Position numbers and translations under genes: made by a program
IMG/VR virus record: IMGVR_UViG_3300020220_002303
Coordinates: 1-37,123 of that record
Length of the DNA stretch: 37,123 nt
Direction: 5' to 3' (one strand)
Source of the DNA: a virus
Notes under the pieces: model-generated
Databases searched by the model: none
Seen by the model: the letters and a program-made list of their open reading frames with translations, nothing else
Told to the model about the DNA's origin: nothing
Shown: positions 25,511 through 34,562 of the stretch, piece by piece
How the letters are laid out: every line of letters begins with the position of its first letter
Position numbering within the stretch: the stretch's first letter is position 1

Positions 25511-25524
25511 TTTACAATAAATAT
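25511..25524 (-). promoter_or_regulatory. Late-type promoter-like element of the glycan operon
   Basis: On the - strand this reads ATATTTATTGTAAA. The 14 bases are identical to those at 37082-37095. The ATATTTAT core lies 26 bases before the GTG start at 25490; no -33 TTTG is seen. Confidence 0.55.
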
Positions 25525-25550
25525 CTAGTATTTTTACAAAACATTAAATT

Positions 25551-26462
25551 TTAGAATGGCATTATGTTTCTTTTTTCTTTCGGACAAAGTTCTTCGTTAG
25601 TATTAAATTCACAATACTTACAGTTTGAATAATTGTTACCACCTTCGGCAGGATATATTATATCCAATTTATATTCACCTTCTTCGGTAAATACAGTTGT
25701 AATAAATTCAGCAATTTCTTTCTTTATATTGTTTTGAGAAACTTTGCCGTTCGATGGTTCAAACCTTTGAACTCTTTGTTTCATTGCTTCGTATTCTGCA
25801 TCTTCAATAATCTTTCTACGCAGAATTAAATACTCAACATTTATTTCTTCTGGACTAACACCATATTGTTTTGCATAATATGTTTTGTATAGAACAAGTT
25901 GTGATGTCTTTACCTTATCCGCCTTTGCATATTTGTTCCAACCGTTTGTGCTGGTTTTGAAATCATATATGTATATCTCACCTGTTTTTGTGTTTTTAAT
26001 AACCAAATCCAAAAATCCAACAAGTTTAACCGTTGGATGTGTTTCAAGTGGAACAATGTTTATAGGCATTTCAATACCAACCAATTCATAATCTTTCTTT
26101 TGAAAGAAATCAGCTCTATGTGCCTTAAACCAATGGAGAATTTGAACACCGTCTGAATAGTATTCTTTCAGTTCTTTATCACTTGAAAAGTGAACATCTT
26201 TATTTTCGGTGAGTAATTTTTTGTATTCATCACGAATACCACTCTGTAACATTTCATTGAGATCAAGTTTATTTGCCTCAACGATTGATTTATCATAGAT
26301 GGTCTTAACATACTCTTGCAACACTTCATGCATTACTGTTCCGAAAAGAGCAGCAGTTGATGGTTGATAAGTTGCGAGTTTATCTATGTATGCAAGTTTC
26401 CATCTATGAGGACAACCTTTCCATATTTGGTATTGTGAAAAAGATACCTTTTTATTTGGCAT
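25551..26462 (-). CDS. RecB/Cas4-like PD-(D/E)xK nuclease with Fe-S cysteines
   Basis: 303 residues. The FSQYQIWKGCPHRWKLAY start (Cys17), GTVMHEVL (41-48, the His of motif I), GFLDLVIK (D152), IYDFKTST (D167, K169) and C-terminal Cys281, Cys284 and Cys293 (CKYC...C) match the Cas4/AddB-type layout, in which four cysteines hold a 4Fe-4S cluster. It should be a metal-dependent DNA exonuclease or endonuclease, probably for recombination or replication end processing. All catalytic residues are seen. The last gene of the clamp-loader unit, it overlaps the DUF1599 stop by one base. Confidence 0.85.
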   Translation of the reverse strand: MPNKKVSFSQYQIWKGCPHRWKLAYIDKLATYQPSTAALFGTVMHEVLQEYVKTIYDKSIVEANKLDLNEMLQSGIRDEYKKLLTENKDVHFSSDKELKEYYSDGVQILHWFKAHRADFFQKKDYELVGIEMPINIVPLETHPTVKLVGFLDLVIKNTKTGEIYIYDFKTSTNGWNKYAKADKVKTSQLVLYKTYYAKQYGVSPEEINVEYLILRRKIIEDAEYEAMKQRVQRFEPSNGKVSQNNIKKEIAEFITTVFTEEGEYKLDIIYPAEGGNNYSNCKYCEFNTNEELCPKEKRNIMPF

Positions 26463-26833
26463 TATTTACCCCACTTGCCAGACTGAACAAGTTGTGCAAT
26501 TATACCATATACCGAAATATCTTTGAATGTGTCATCAAGACTTTCACCGACTGCATCATTTGAACCAAACATAATCATTTGTTTGTATCTATTTATCTTA
26601 TCGTTAAGTCTGAAAAACAATCCTTGAAGTGATAACTTTCTGTCTTGTTCTCTTTCTAATGATGAACCCATTGATATATTATCTGGACCATAATTAGACT
26701 GTTTACGGCAAAACAATTCATACTGTTCTGCTTGTATTTTCTTAAATTCTGCCGTCATAACAGGAAACTTTTGTTCTATTTCTAAAACAGCTTCGTGTTT
26801 CTTTATACCCAAATCTCTTTCTTTTATAGACAT
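26462..26833 (-). CDS. DUF1599 / nucleotide-modification-associated protein
   Basis: 123 residues. ELFCRKQSNYGPDNISMG, LFFRLNDKINRYKQMI and VGESLDDTFKDISVYGIIAQLV form a helical core with the E-x-x-D pattern of DUF1599 (PF07659), a MazG-like family proposed in comparative-genomics work (Nmad1) to act with modified-nucleotide pathways. It may hydrolyse or bind an unusual nucleotide, perhaps to support base modification. The start at 26833 has GAGG six bases upstream; an alternative ATG at 26845 overlaps the preceding stop (ATGA). Its place between replication genes supports a DNA-metabolic role. Confidence 0.75.
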   Translation of the reverse strand: MSIKERDLGIKKHEAVLEIEQKFPVMTAEFKKIQAEQYELFCRKQSNYGPDNISMGSSLEREQDRKLSLQGLFFRLNDKINRYKQMIMFGSNDAVGESLDDTFKDISVYGIIAQLVQSGKWGK

Positions 26834-26841
26834 CTTATTCC

Positions 26842-27294
26842 TCATTTTATATTCTTTAATTGTTTTTCAAATTTAGTAATGTCTGCCTCTGGCGTTCCAT
26901 ACTGTTTCAGTATATCAATCAATTCGTCTTGGTTATTCTCTTTCAGAAATCTGATGTATGCATATACTTCATTTCTTCCCAACTCAAAGTGGTTACAAAA
27001 TGTAGATAGAATTTCTGGTTCTATTTCCATTTTGTGTTTAGACTTTATGTATTTCAGGAAAATGGATTTCTTTGGGAGAATATCTAGCAAAAGTTTATAG
27101 TAATCTCTTGAAGATAGTATTCCATTTGAATATGTTTGAAACTCATTTATGACTTCAACAAATTCTGGTTCCATTGAAAAGAAACGAGCAATCATATAAT
27201 TGCTCCATGACTTCGCATCTTCTTCTGATAGTTCTTCCCATTTTGTTTTTCGGAAAGTAACACCTTTAATATGATCAAATAAACTTTTTGCCAT
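26842..27294 (-). CDS. 62: Clamp-loader small subunit (T4 gp62-like)
   Basis: 150 residues, all helical: SLFDHIKGVTF, WSNYMIARFFSMEPEFVEVINEF, DYYKLLLDILPKKSIFLKYIKSK and LGRNEVYAYIRFL. This order resembles cyanophage and T4 gp62 proteins ('S-x-(F/Y)-(M/V)-I-x-R' then 'PKK...K'). In T4, gp62 joins four gp44 subunits to load the gp45 clamp. Position supports the call, since gp44 lies two genes upstream and only a zinc-ribbon protein lies between. The family diverges strongly, so the match is weak residue by residue. Confidence 0.7.
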   Translation of the reverse strand: MAKSLFDHIKGVTFRKTKWEELSEEDAKSWSNYMIARFFSMEPEFVEVINEFQTYSNGILSSRDYYKLLLDILPKKSIFLKYIKSKHKMEIEPEILSTFCNHFELGRNEVYAYIRFLKENNQDELIDILKQYGTPEADITKFEKQLKNIK

Positions 27295-27302
27295 GATAAT
27301 CC

Positions 27303-27569
27303 TTAATCGTTTAGTTGTTGCCTTTTTGATGGTAAAAATTCTTCATTGATATTACCACATTTCAAACAAGCATAAGTTGGAATTGGAATAATTCCTTCTT
27401 GTCCTGTTGGTGAAAGTAATGCAGAAATCTTTTTGAAGAAAACTACTTCGTGAAAAAACTTGTGCCCACACTTTGAACATTCAATATCGGTTGCCTGATT
27501 TAAGTCTACCGTAACTTGTTGTGGTTCTTGTTGTGGCGGTCCACCACCATTGATGTCATAAATACCCAT
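27303..27569 (-). CDS. Zinc-ribbon protein between clamp-loader genes
   Basis: 88 residues. A Gly/Pro/Gln-rich start (GGGPPQQEPQQVTVD) is followed by a zinc ribbon: CSKCGH and CLKCGN knuckles separated by about 35 residues. A hydrophobic VVFFKKISALLSPTG insertion and IIPIPTY lie between them. The family is common in phages, to my memory, without a set role; it might contact RNA polymerase or the replisome. AGGAG lies six bases before this ATG, and an adjacent ATG at 27572 has poorer spacing. It overlaps the end of gene 44. Confidence 0.65.
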   Translation of the reverse strand: MGIYDINGGGPPQQEPQQVTVDLNQATDIECSKCGHKFFHEVVFFKKISALLSPTGQEGIIPIPTYACLKCGNINEEFLPSKRQQLND

Positions 27570-28510
27570 CATTTTCTCCTTTGGTCAATTTCCATAATAA
27601 TTTGAATAAACATAGCCATGGCATTTATTTCATGGTCTACAACAAAACTATCTTTGTATTGTGCTTCAGCAATAATCAAAATAATAGTTGATACGAAACC
27701 ATTAGCGAATGTATCAACAGTATCGTAAAGATGTCTGAACATTTGATTGAAGTCACGAACATGATTGTCAGCAAGTAACTGACGAATACCATCAAACTTT
27801 TCTTTTTTGTTTTTATTTGATTTGAGAATATCAACAATTGAAGAAAGATAATTGTGTTCTACCAAAGTTGTTTCATCCAATTTCAAAACACCACCAATAA
27901 CACATCGTTGAGTTGTGTTAATTACACGGCGAATATCTGGATAAGATTGATTGATAACTGTAACTAAATTATCTTTATCATATTTTACACTTTCACCGTC
28001 AAGAATTTTTACAAGATGTTGTGCAACTTCTTTCTTTGATGGCGGAACTATATTAAAAATTTGACAACGAGATTGAATTGGATCGATAATCTTATCTACA
28101 TAATTACAAGTTAAGATAAAACGAGTAGTCTTACTAAATGTTTCAATAACATTACGAAGTGCCGCCTGAGCATTAGGTGTCATGTAATCACATTCATCAA
28201 GAATAATAATTTTAAGACCACCGAATCCGATAGATGAAGCAAACTGTTTGATTTTATCACGAACAGTATCTACTGAATTTTCATCTGAAGCATTGATGTA
28301 AATATAATTATCTTTTGCAATAGTATTTGCAACAATCTTAGCAAGGGTAGTTTTACCACTACCGGCATCGCCATACAAAAGAAGATGTGGAACATCACTT
28401 GTATCAATATACTGTTGGAATGTTGCCTTTACAGTTTCATTGCCAACATAAGTGTCAAGTGTCTGTGGACGATACTTTTCATTCCAAATTGTGTGTGAAG
28501 CGTTAAACAT
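27569..28510 (-). CDS. 44: Clamp-loader large subunit, AAA+ ATPase (T4 gp44-like)
   Basis: 313 residues. The RFC-type signature IWNEKYRPQTLDTYVGNE opens the protein. Walker A GDAGSGKTT (47-55), Walker B IIILDECD (101-108), sensor 1 ILTCNY and the arginine-finger motif QSRCQIF (146-152) are intact. Subunits form the ATP-driven ring that opens the gp45 clamp and places it on primed DNA. A CTAATATA (TATATTAG on the - strand) promoter-like box lies about 32 bases before the start. It overlaps the zinc-ribbon gene, which links translation of the loader set. Confidence 0.95.
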   Translation of the reverse strand: MFNASHTIWNEKYRPQTLDTYVGNETVKATFQQYIDTSDVPHLLLYGDAGSGKTTLAKIVANTIAKDNYIYINASDENSVDTVRDKIKQFASSIGFGGLKIIILDECDYMTPNAQAALRNVIETFSKTTRFILTCNYVDKIIDPIQSRCQIFNIVPPSKKEVAQHLVKILDGESVKYDKDNLVTVINQSYPDIRRVINTTQRCVIGGVLKLDETTLVEHNYLSSIVDILKSNKNKKEKFDGIRQLLADNHVRDFNQMFRHLYDTVDTFANGFVSTIILIIAEAQYKDSFVVDHEINAMAMFIQIIMEIDQRRK

Positions 28511-28541
28511 AACATACCTTATTGGTTAATAAATTCATCTA

Positions 28542-28549
28542 CTAATATA
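28542..28549 (-). promoter_or_regulatory. -7-like box upstream of gene 44
   Basis: On the - strand, GCGAAAATTACATATATTAG matches the -7 region of the clamp promoter (GCAAAAATTTCATATATTAG), but the -33 position reads TAGG rather than TTTG. It lies 32 bases before the start at 28510. Confidence 0.45.
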
Positions 28550-28569
28550 TGTAATTTTCGCCTAATATC

Positions 28570-29640
28570 CTAGCGATTTTTTTGAAATACGAAGATTGGC
28601 TCTCTTTTATAGCCAGCTCCCATAACAGCGGACAGTATCAGTTGTAGAGTATCGGTGTGATCGAAACCAACTAGGTTGGCATACTTTATAGTCATTTCTT
28701 CCAAATCTTTATACTTTGGTGTGTTGGCTATGTTTATTAGCATATAGCCACCCATTTTCAATCCGTGATAACAATTACGGAAAGTTGATTGAAGAAAACC
28801 AGAACCCCAAGTTTCACGGGTTGGAAATTTATTATACGATTGAGTTTCTTCATCTGCATATTTTTCAGTATCGAAATATGGTGGCGATGTAAAACATAAA
28901 TCTAAACTATCTTTTTCGGGAAGATAATCTTCCGAACCCATCATATTCAATTGAATATCTTTACCGAGATAATCAAAATCATCGCGTAATTTACACAGAC
29001 CTTCAAATGTTTTCGTTGATGGTTCTGTTCCAATATAAGTTTTAATATGAGGGGAAGCAAGAGCACCAACTAATCTTCCACCCCAACCACAAGACATATC
29101 CCATATCACACCGTCACCGCCATATTTTTTATAGATAACACCAGCAGCAGTTGGTCTAAAATTGGAAACACCTTGAACACCAGAATATATTTTAAGTGAT
29201 TGACGAAGACGGTTCTCTTGAAAGGAACTACCCCAATGTTTTGACAACCACTTCAAACATTTGCGTATTGTCATTTTGAATGTTTGGTCATTCAAAAAAT
29301 TATCGATTGGAGACATCTTTGAGTTTCCGCATTTAACTTCCATCGCGTGCGGAAAGTATGACCACGCTAACCGAAGTCCGTTCATGGTTTGAATTATATC
29401 ACCGTCTTTGAAAATACTATCATAATCAAACTGTTGTAGTTTTCTCATGTGTTCATGTTTTTCGTGTTCAGTAATTTTCATATATGGATAACCGTGTTTG
29501 CGGTAATACTGAAAGATACAATCTATTGTATCATCCAATTCTCTTTTACCTGCAAAAAATTCACCGGTCTCTTTCCACAAACGAACTTCTAGCGGATCAA
29601 CATCAAAGAATTTACTTAAACTATCGCCGTTAGGTTTCAT
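28570..29640 (-). CDS. DNA methyltransferase A (SPPY type)
   Basis: 356 residues. The SAM motif I is WDMSCGWGGRLVGA (about 180-193), followed by the acidic YIGTEPS; motif IV is FTSPPYF (250-256). SPP(Y/F) is typical of N4-cytosine methyltransferases, with DPPY/NPPY usual for N6-adenine. The shared tail EKYADEETQSYN, GGYMLINIAN and EPIFVFQK also occurs in paralogs B (29642) and C (34563). The N-terminal 165 residues are unrelated to B and C and may set target choice. ATG at 29640 directly follows B's stop and is preferred to a longer frame overlapping B by 50 bases. No restriction nuclease is adjacent. Confidence 0.8.
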   Translation of the reverse strand: MKPNGDSLSKFFDVDPLEVRLWKETGEFFAGKRELDDTIDCIFQYYRKHGYPYMKITEHEKHEHMRKLQQFDYDSIFKDGDIIQTMNGLRLAWSYFPHAMEVKCGNSKMSPIDNFLNDQTFKMTIRKCLKWLSKHWGSSFQENRLRQSLKIYSGVQGVSNFRPTAAGVIYKKYGGDGVIWDMSCGWGGRLVGALASPHIKTYIGTEPSTKTFEGLCKLRDDFDYLGKDIQLNMMGSEDYLPEKDSLDLCFTSPPYFDTEKYADEETQSYNKFPTRETWGSGFLQSTFRNCYHGLKMGGYMLINIANTPKYKDLEEMTIKYANLVGFDHTDTLQLILSAVMGAGYKREPIFVFQKNR

Positions 29641-29641
29641 G

Positions 29642-31264
29642 TTAGGGTTTATAGAAAACAAAAATTGGTTCGTGCTTAAACCATTCACCATTGTATAAAA
29701 CTTTATTTGCTAACCGTTCTGGATCGGAATTACCAATCATCTTTGTCATAAGCATACACATTTTACCTTTGTATTCCATTCCCAAAGATTTTAATATATC
29801 AATAGAATCTTGTTCAAGATTTATTGTTTTGGTTGCAGATACTTTGATATTTGCAATGTTCCAACAAATATATCTATCATTTTTCAAATAAGCAACAGCA
29901 GTTTCCAATGTTGGTTTCAAAAAGTTATCACGCCAATCTGCGTATTCTCCGTGTGCCTTATATGATTGTGTATCATCATCAGAATACATTTCACGATTGA
30001 AATACGGCGGTGATGTGAAAACAAAATCCAATTTACCTTTATACTTTTGAAAATCAGGATTGAATTGTATTGTTTCAGAACCATCTTGGAAAACTTCGTA
30101 TGTATGGTCTTCTCTTACATCAAAGAACTTCGATGAAAGTGAACTACCTTTCTCACCAATAGACTTCAAATAAAAGTCTGCAAGATATTCATAACGAGTA
30201 ATTCCCAAATCAGGAATTGAATTGTCTGTGTTTGGATCCGTTCCAACATAATGTATCGGCCTACTCACCGACATTGCTCCTAAAATTCTTCCACCCCAAC
30301 CGGCACTTGGATCATATACCGTAACCATTTCACTTGCTGGAATATGTTTTGTAAAATGTTCATACAAAAACTTTGCAGTCATTGGTGGAAAGTTTACAGC
30401 AGGTTGTGAGAAAGAAATACGGAATATCTGAAATGCTTGTGGAAATAATTTTGCACTCTTTTCATATACTCTTACCAAGAAAACATTTACTCTTGGTTCT
30501 TCACCGTCTTTTTTTATCATAAAATTATCAGACAGTTCTTCTATATCACCTAAATAAAATATCATACTCACATCAAGTATTCCATCCTTAACAAACTCAC
30601 GGATTTGGTCTGCCTTTATAGTCAAATACTTTGTATATTTTTTATTGTAGGTTTCAAGTGTGCAAGATATTTTTGATATACGCAAACCTTGTCCATCAAA
30701 TCTACCATCACCATTCTTAAATGCAAGAAAGAAATCGCGTAGAGTTTCACCTTCTCGGAAATAAGGGTTCTTGATTTGATTTGATGAAATAGATTTACTA
30801 TAAAGATACATCGAGTCATTGTAAAGAGTTCTACGCATAACATGATGAAAAGTATCTTTCATTTCATCGGTAAAGAAATCATAGATTGATCTAGATGTCT
30901 CACCACTTGTTCCACTCGCAATCTTTGTTTTCAGCATCGTTGGAAAGAATTGATTAGCAGCAGAACCATTTTTAGAGAAATTGGCAATGACGCCGATTAT
31001 ATCTTTGTCATTGCCTTTATCTGGATTATGAAAAACTTTTGATGAATTGAATTGACGGAGCTTTGAAAACGATTGAACAATCTCCTCTTCGGATCTGCCA
31101 ACGAGTGGTGGTTTACCGTTTTCATCCCAATCTTTCAAAAACCTCATTCGTAAATCTTCTACCCATTCGGAAAACTTTTTATCATCATAAGTTACCAATT
31201 CACCGTATGTAATATTACACGGCCAAGATAGAACATTACCCTTTTCATAAAAATATTTTTTCAT
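29642..31264 (-). CDS. DNA methyltransferase B (SPPY type), long N-terminus
   Basis: 540 residues. Motif I YDPSAGWGGRILGAM (about 317-331) and YVGTDPNT are followed after a longer insert by motif IV FTSPPYFNREMYSDDDTQSY (416-435) and RYICWNIAN; it ends HEPIFVFYKP like its paralogs. The first 290 residues are extra: they include FFPTMLKTKIASGTSGETSRS and a beta-rich section (LRISKISCTLETYNKKY...). They could recognise DNA or a partner. The start ATG at 31264 overlaps the clamp stop (TGATG). It is probably co-translated with gp45, a hint that methylation is tied to replication. Confidence 0.8.
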   Translation of the reverse strand: MKKYFYEKGNVLSWPCNITYGELVTYDDKKFSEWVEDLRMRFLKDWDENGKPPLVGRSEEEIVQSFSKLRQFNSSKVFHNPDKGNDKDIIGVIANFSKNGSAANQFFPTMLKTKIASGTSGETSRSIYDFFTDEMKDTFHHVMRRTLYNDSMYLYSKSISSNQIKNPYFREGETLRDFFLAFKNGDGRFDGQGLRISKISCTLETYNKKYTKYLTIKADQIREFVKDGILDVSMIFYLGDIEELSDNFMIKKDGEEPRVNVFLVRVYEKSAKLFPQAFQIFRISFSQPAVNFPPMTAKFLYEHFTKHIPASEMVTVYDPSAGWGGRILGAMSVSRPIHYVGTDPNTDNSIPDLGITRYEYLADFYLKSIGEKGSSLSSKFFDVREDHTYEVFQDGSETIQFNPDFQKYKGKLDFVFTSPPYFNREMYSDDDTQSYKAHGEYADWRDNFLKPTLETAVAYLKNDRYICWNIANIKVSATKTINLEQDSIDILKSLGMEYKGKMCMLMTKMIGNSDPERLANKVLYNGEWFKHEPIFVFYKP

Positions 31265-31983
31265 CAATTGTTATCCAATTTTACTAAATAATATTTTGCA
31301 TCATAGTCATCAATATCAAATTCAACTTTTGCCAAACCTTCTGATGAAACTTTTAGTGTTCCACCATTCAAATCTTTATTAGCAGCAAGAATACCATTGA
31401 AGTATTTAGCAGAGAAACTAATTGGTTCAATATCATCACTAGCATTACAATCAATATCAATTGAGATACGATTTGAATTTGTATTTGAATAACCGAGAAC
31501 AATTTGATACTTATTCAGTTTATCATTTTTTAATACCGTAAACTTTTCAATATCCGATAGAGCAGACTTTGCCTTGATGAATTTATCAATAAATTCTTTT
31601 GTAATTGTAATATCCAACTCAAACTTTGGCAATTCTTTCAAGTCTGGTGCAGGTGGAATAACTGCAAGGTCAGCCAACATATAATTTACAGTAGTTGATT
31701 TATCATCAATAGTCAATGAGAATGCCTTATCACCAGCACCATTCACTTGAAAGTTTACTGTGTTACCAAGAACACCAAGAAGACTTACAAGCAAGTCTGT
31801 GTTATACACACCAAACTTCCAATCATCACCTTGAAAACTTTTCAACTTAACTTCGCCAACTACACATTTATCATCAGAAATAAAACGAGTGGAAAGCCCA
31901 CCATTTGCATTCCAAGCAACAGACTGTATCAGCTTACCCAAATGATACTTACTGATAAAGTTCAACAACTTTGATTTTTCCAT
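31264..31983 (-). CDS. 45: Sliding clamp (T4 gp45-like)
   Basis: 239 residues, near the T4 length (228). KLIQSVAWNANGGLSTRFISDDKCVVGEV is a strong gp45-type segment, and two similar domains of the trimeric clamp fold follow (FGVYNTDLLVSLLGVLG; FSAKYFNGILAANKDL near the C-terminus). The clamp tethers the polymerase and, in T4, also activates late transcription with gp33 and gp55, which links it to the late-type promoters here. A host-like promoter with TTTG and TATATTAG lies just upstream (32019-32049). Its stop overlaps the start of methyltransferase B. Confidence 0.9.
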   Translation of the reverse strand: MEKSKLLNFISKYHLGKLIQSVAWNANGGLSTRFISDDKCVVGEVKLKSFQGDDWKFGVYNTDLLVSLLGVLGNTVNFQVNGAGDKAFSLTIDDKSTTVNYMLADLAVIPPAPDLKELPKFELDITITKEFIDKFIKAKSALSDIEKFTVLKNDKLNKYQIVLGYSNTNSNRISIDIDCNASDDIEPISFSAKYFNGILAANKDLNGGTLKVSSEGLAKVEFDIDDYDAKYYLVKLDNN

Positions 31984-32018
31984 AACAACAATCCTTAATG
32001 AATAGTAAATAATTTATG

Positions 32019-32049
32019 CTAATATATGAAATTTTTGCGTAATTTCAAA
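32019..32049 (-). promoter_or_regulatory. Host-like promoter of the clamp unit
   Basis: On the - strand, TTTG (32049-32046), 19 bases, then TATATTAG (32026-32019), a one-base variant of TAnnTTTG. The -33 box overlaps the polymerase stop codon. It gives a leader of about 30 bases for gene 45. Confidence 0.6.
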
Positions 32050-34561
32050 ACGAAAAAAACTTTTGTGCAACTTTTTTATTCTCCGTTGGGAAATCCCACT
32101 GCATTGCCTCATAGAAATTTTTGAGTTTGCCATCCAATTCCGAAACAAATAATTCATTGGCATCAAAATAATCCTTGACAAATTGTATAATTTCTTCTGG
32201 ATCCGAATCACCACGAAATGCCAACTCTTCCAATCCGTATTTGTTTGATTTCAAATAAGCAATCTTAACCTTATCACCATTTTTAATTGGCGGATATTTA
32301 GGAGGACAACCAAATATAGTCAATAACTTATTATAGTTTATAGCCGCCTTGATATGTGATGGCGTTCCCTTTGCATACTTACCGAGAACATCATCTTTAA
32401 CGGGAGTAGCATACTTTTTAATATCTTTTATTGAAGAAGTTTTTGCAACCTCGTTTATCAAAACATCATTCAAATTCTTTTTGAAAGTCAATATGTATTC
32501 ATCAATTTCATTTTTATCTTTACCTTTGAGAATATCAATCATCACATCCTTCATACATTTTTGAAATGATTTGGGAAAAGATGAACGAACAATATCCAAA
32601 CCTTTAACTTCCAACTTATCCATTGGAACACCGTTATCAGAAATAATCCAAAGTGCATATCTCTTTTTCTTTTGCCAGAATCCTGTTCTACCAATCATTT
32701 CTTGTTTGATTTCCAAACGATGTTTGTCAGTATTGAATATCTTTTTGGCAAAAACATCATAAAATTGATTGACATAATCTTGAACTTCCGTTGCAATCTC
32801 ATAAATCTTCGGCGTCATTGTTTCAATATCGTTTGTATCAATATCCGGAAATCTATTATTAACCAAAGGTAAACACGAAACAAACACAGAGTCAGTATCA
32901 ACATACTGCACATAATCAATATCATCGGTTTTCAATTCTTTATTGTATTTCATATTGATAGCAGCTTCTGTTTTCTTGATAACCGTTTGACCAGAAAGTG
33001 TAACTGCTTCTGCATTGTCAATATCATAAAAACGAAATGCAGGTAATCCCAAGATACCATACATACTATTCAAAAGAATTTTCTGAACAAGTTGTCTTTT
33101 CTTGTAAAACTCATACTTTTCTGTATTTCCAGCTTTACCCCACTTCTTCATTTCATTTTTATATTCCACCCGTTTATCAAACCAATCTGAAAGAATTGCT
33201 GGAATAAGTCCTGTTTTATCTGAACTATACATGACACCATTTGATGAAACTGTATACTTGTATTTATCAAGAAATGCTTTTAATTTTTCTTTTGATATAC
33301 GGTCATTGCCAACAATATATTCATCTTTTTTTCCACGAAGAAAATCCTCAGCATTCCAATCTTCAATCTTAGCAATCTTTGTTTCTGGAGAAATGTTTAG
33401 TGTCATAATGATTGACGGATATAGTGATGTCAAATCCAAGTCATACATCCAATCATATCTACCCGGAACAGGATCCTTAACAAATGCACCGATAAATCCT
33501 TTCTCACCGCTCTCTTTCAATTCTTGCATCTTTTCTTGTCTATCAGCAGGTTTGTTCGGAGCAACAACACCGCCAATATGTTTAAGATAAGTAAGCATAG
33601 CACCTTCCAAATACTTTGATGAATATACAAAGTCTTCATAAGGAACATGGCCAACATGAGCGATACCACGAACTAAATCAATATACTGTAACTTCTTGTC
33701 CAATTCGATAACCAACTCAACGTCAGTAATGTTGTATTCTATAAATGTATCAATATCATTTTCCATCAAGTCATCAAGGTTGCCTTCATACTCAACCTTA
33801 CCACGACCAAGTTCGGTCATACAAACTGCGTTTAGAGCATAAGATGGTAATTCTTTATATGAGAATTTTTTATACACGGTCATATAATCTAACACGGATG
33901 TTCCACCGATTGTATAACGATTACGATATGGTGAATAAAACATTTCACCAATTACTGAAAGACTATTTGCTTGTTTTTTACCAAGAACTCTTTTGATACG
34001 ATTATACAAATATGGAATATCGAATGCATCACAATTCCATCCAGTCATAACATGGGGTTGGATTTCTTGAATAGCATCTATGAATTTAAGCAACAAAGTT
34101 TTTTCATCTGGACAAGGAATTACTTTTTTGTTTTCCGTAGTTTTATTTTCCAATTTTCTTTTCTTGTCCAATACAAGAATTGTATATTGGTTTGTTGCGG
34201 AATCATGGTAAGCAATAGATGTAACTTCGTTATTACCTTGTGTTGGATCAGGAATACCGGTAATCATTTCAACCTCAATATCAAATGTCATTGTAACAAT
34301 TCCTTTCGAGGGCATATCGGAATCACTATACATATCAACAAGAATACGAGTTGTCTCTGCAATATCCGATTCAAATAGGTCAGGATCATTCTTTACAAAG
34401 TTTGTAACCTTTGAAAGTTTATCACCGTATAGAGAAATATATTTACCGTTAGGATCTTTCTTGTAAGCATAAGGCGTGTATTCAAAATGCATCAAACCTT
34501 TGGCATCATCCCACACCCATGCTTCTTTTGTATTTGTTTTAACAAAAATGTTTTGATACAT
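32045..34561 (-). CDS. 43: Family B DNA polymerase (T4 gp43-like)
   Basis: 838 residues. Exonuclease motifs: TFDIEVE (D94, E96), GWNCDAFDIPYLYNR (about 174-188) and YNITD (276-280). Polymerase motifs: A DLTSLYPSI (376-384), B KILLNSMYG (494-502) and C YVDTDSV (553-559). It replicates phage DNA with proofreading, on the gp45 clamp. The ATG at 34561 has AAGG upstream and lies one base after the methyltransferase C stop; a longer in-frame version to 34735 would overlap that gene and adds nothing homologous. No intein or split is visible. Confidence 0.97.
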   Translation of the reverse strand: MYQNIFVKTNTKEAWVWDDAKGLMHFEYTPYAYKKDPNGKYISLYGDKLSKVTNFVKNDPDLFESDIAETTRILVDMYSDSDMPSKGIVTMTFDIEVEMITGIPDPTQGNNEVTSIAYHDSATNQYTILVLDKKRKLENKTTENKKVIPCPDEKTLLLKFIDAIQEIQPHVMTGWNCDAFDIPYLYNRIKRVLGKKQANSLSVIGEMFYSPYRNRYTIGGTSVLDYMTVYKKFSYKELPSYALNAVCMTELGRGKVEYEGNLDDLMENDIDTFIEYNITDVELVIELDKKLQYIDLVRGIAHVGHVPYEDFVYSSKYLEGAMLTYLKHIGGVVAPNKPADRQEKMQELKESGEKGFIGAFVKDPVPGRYDWMYDLDLTSLYPSIIMTLNISPETKIAKIEDWNAEDFLRGKKDEYIVGNDRISKEKLKAFLDKYKYTVSSNGVMYSSDKTGLIPAILSDWFDKRVEYKNEMKKWGKAGNTEKYEFYKKRQLVQKILLNSMYGILGLPAFRFYDIDNAEAVTLSGQTVIKKTEAAINMKYNKELKTDDIDYVQYVDTDSVFVSCLPLVNNRFPDIDTNDIETMTPKIYEIATEVQDYVNQFYDVFAKKIFNTDKHRLEIKQEMIGRTGFWQKKKRYALWIISDNGVPMDKLEVKGLDIVRSSFPKSFQKCMKDVMIDILKGKDKNEIDEYILTFKKNLNDVLINEVAKTSSIKDIKKYATPVKDDVLGKYAKGTPSHIKAAINYNKLLTIFGCPPKYPPIKNGDKVKIAYLKSNKYGLEELAFRGDSDPEEIIQFVKDYFDANELFVSELDGKLKNFYEAMQWDFPTENKKVAQKFFSF

Positions 34562-34562
34562 A

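Noticed and set aside
29641-29691. Longer start for methyltransferase A
   Set aside because: It would overlap methyltransferase B's conserved C-terminal EPIFVF codons by 50 bases; ATG 29640 follows B's stop directly.
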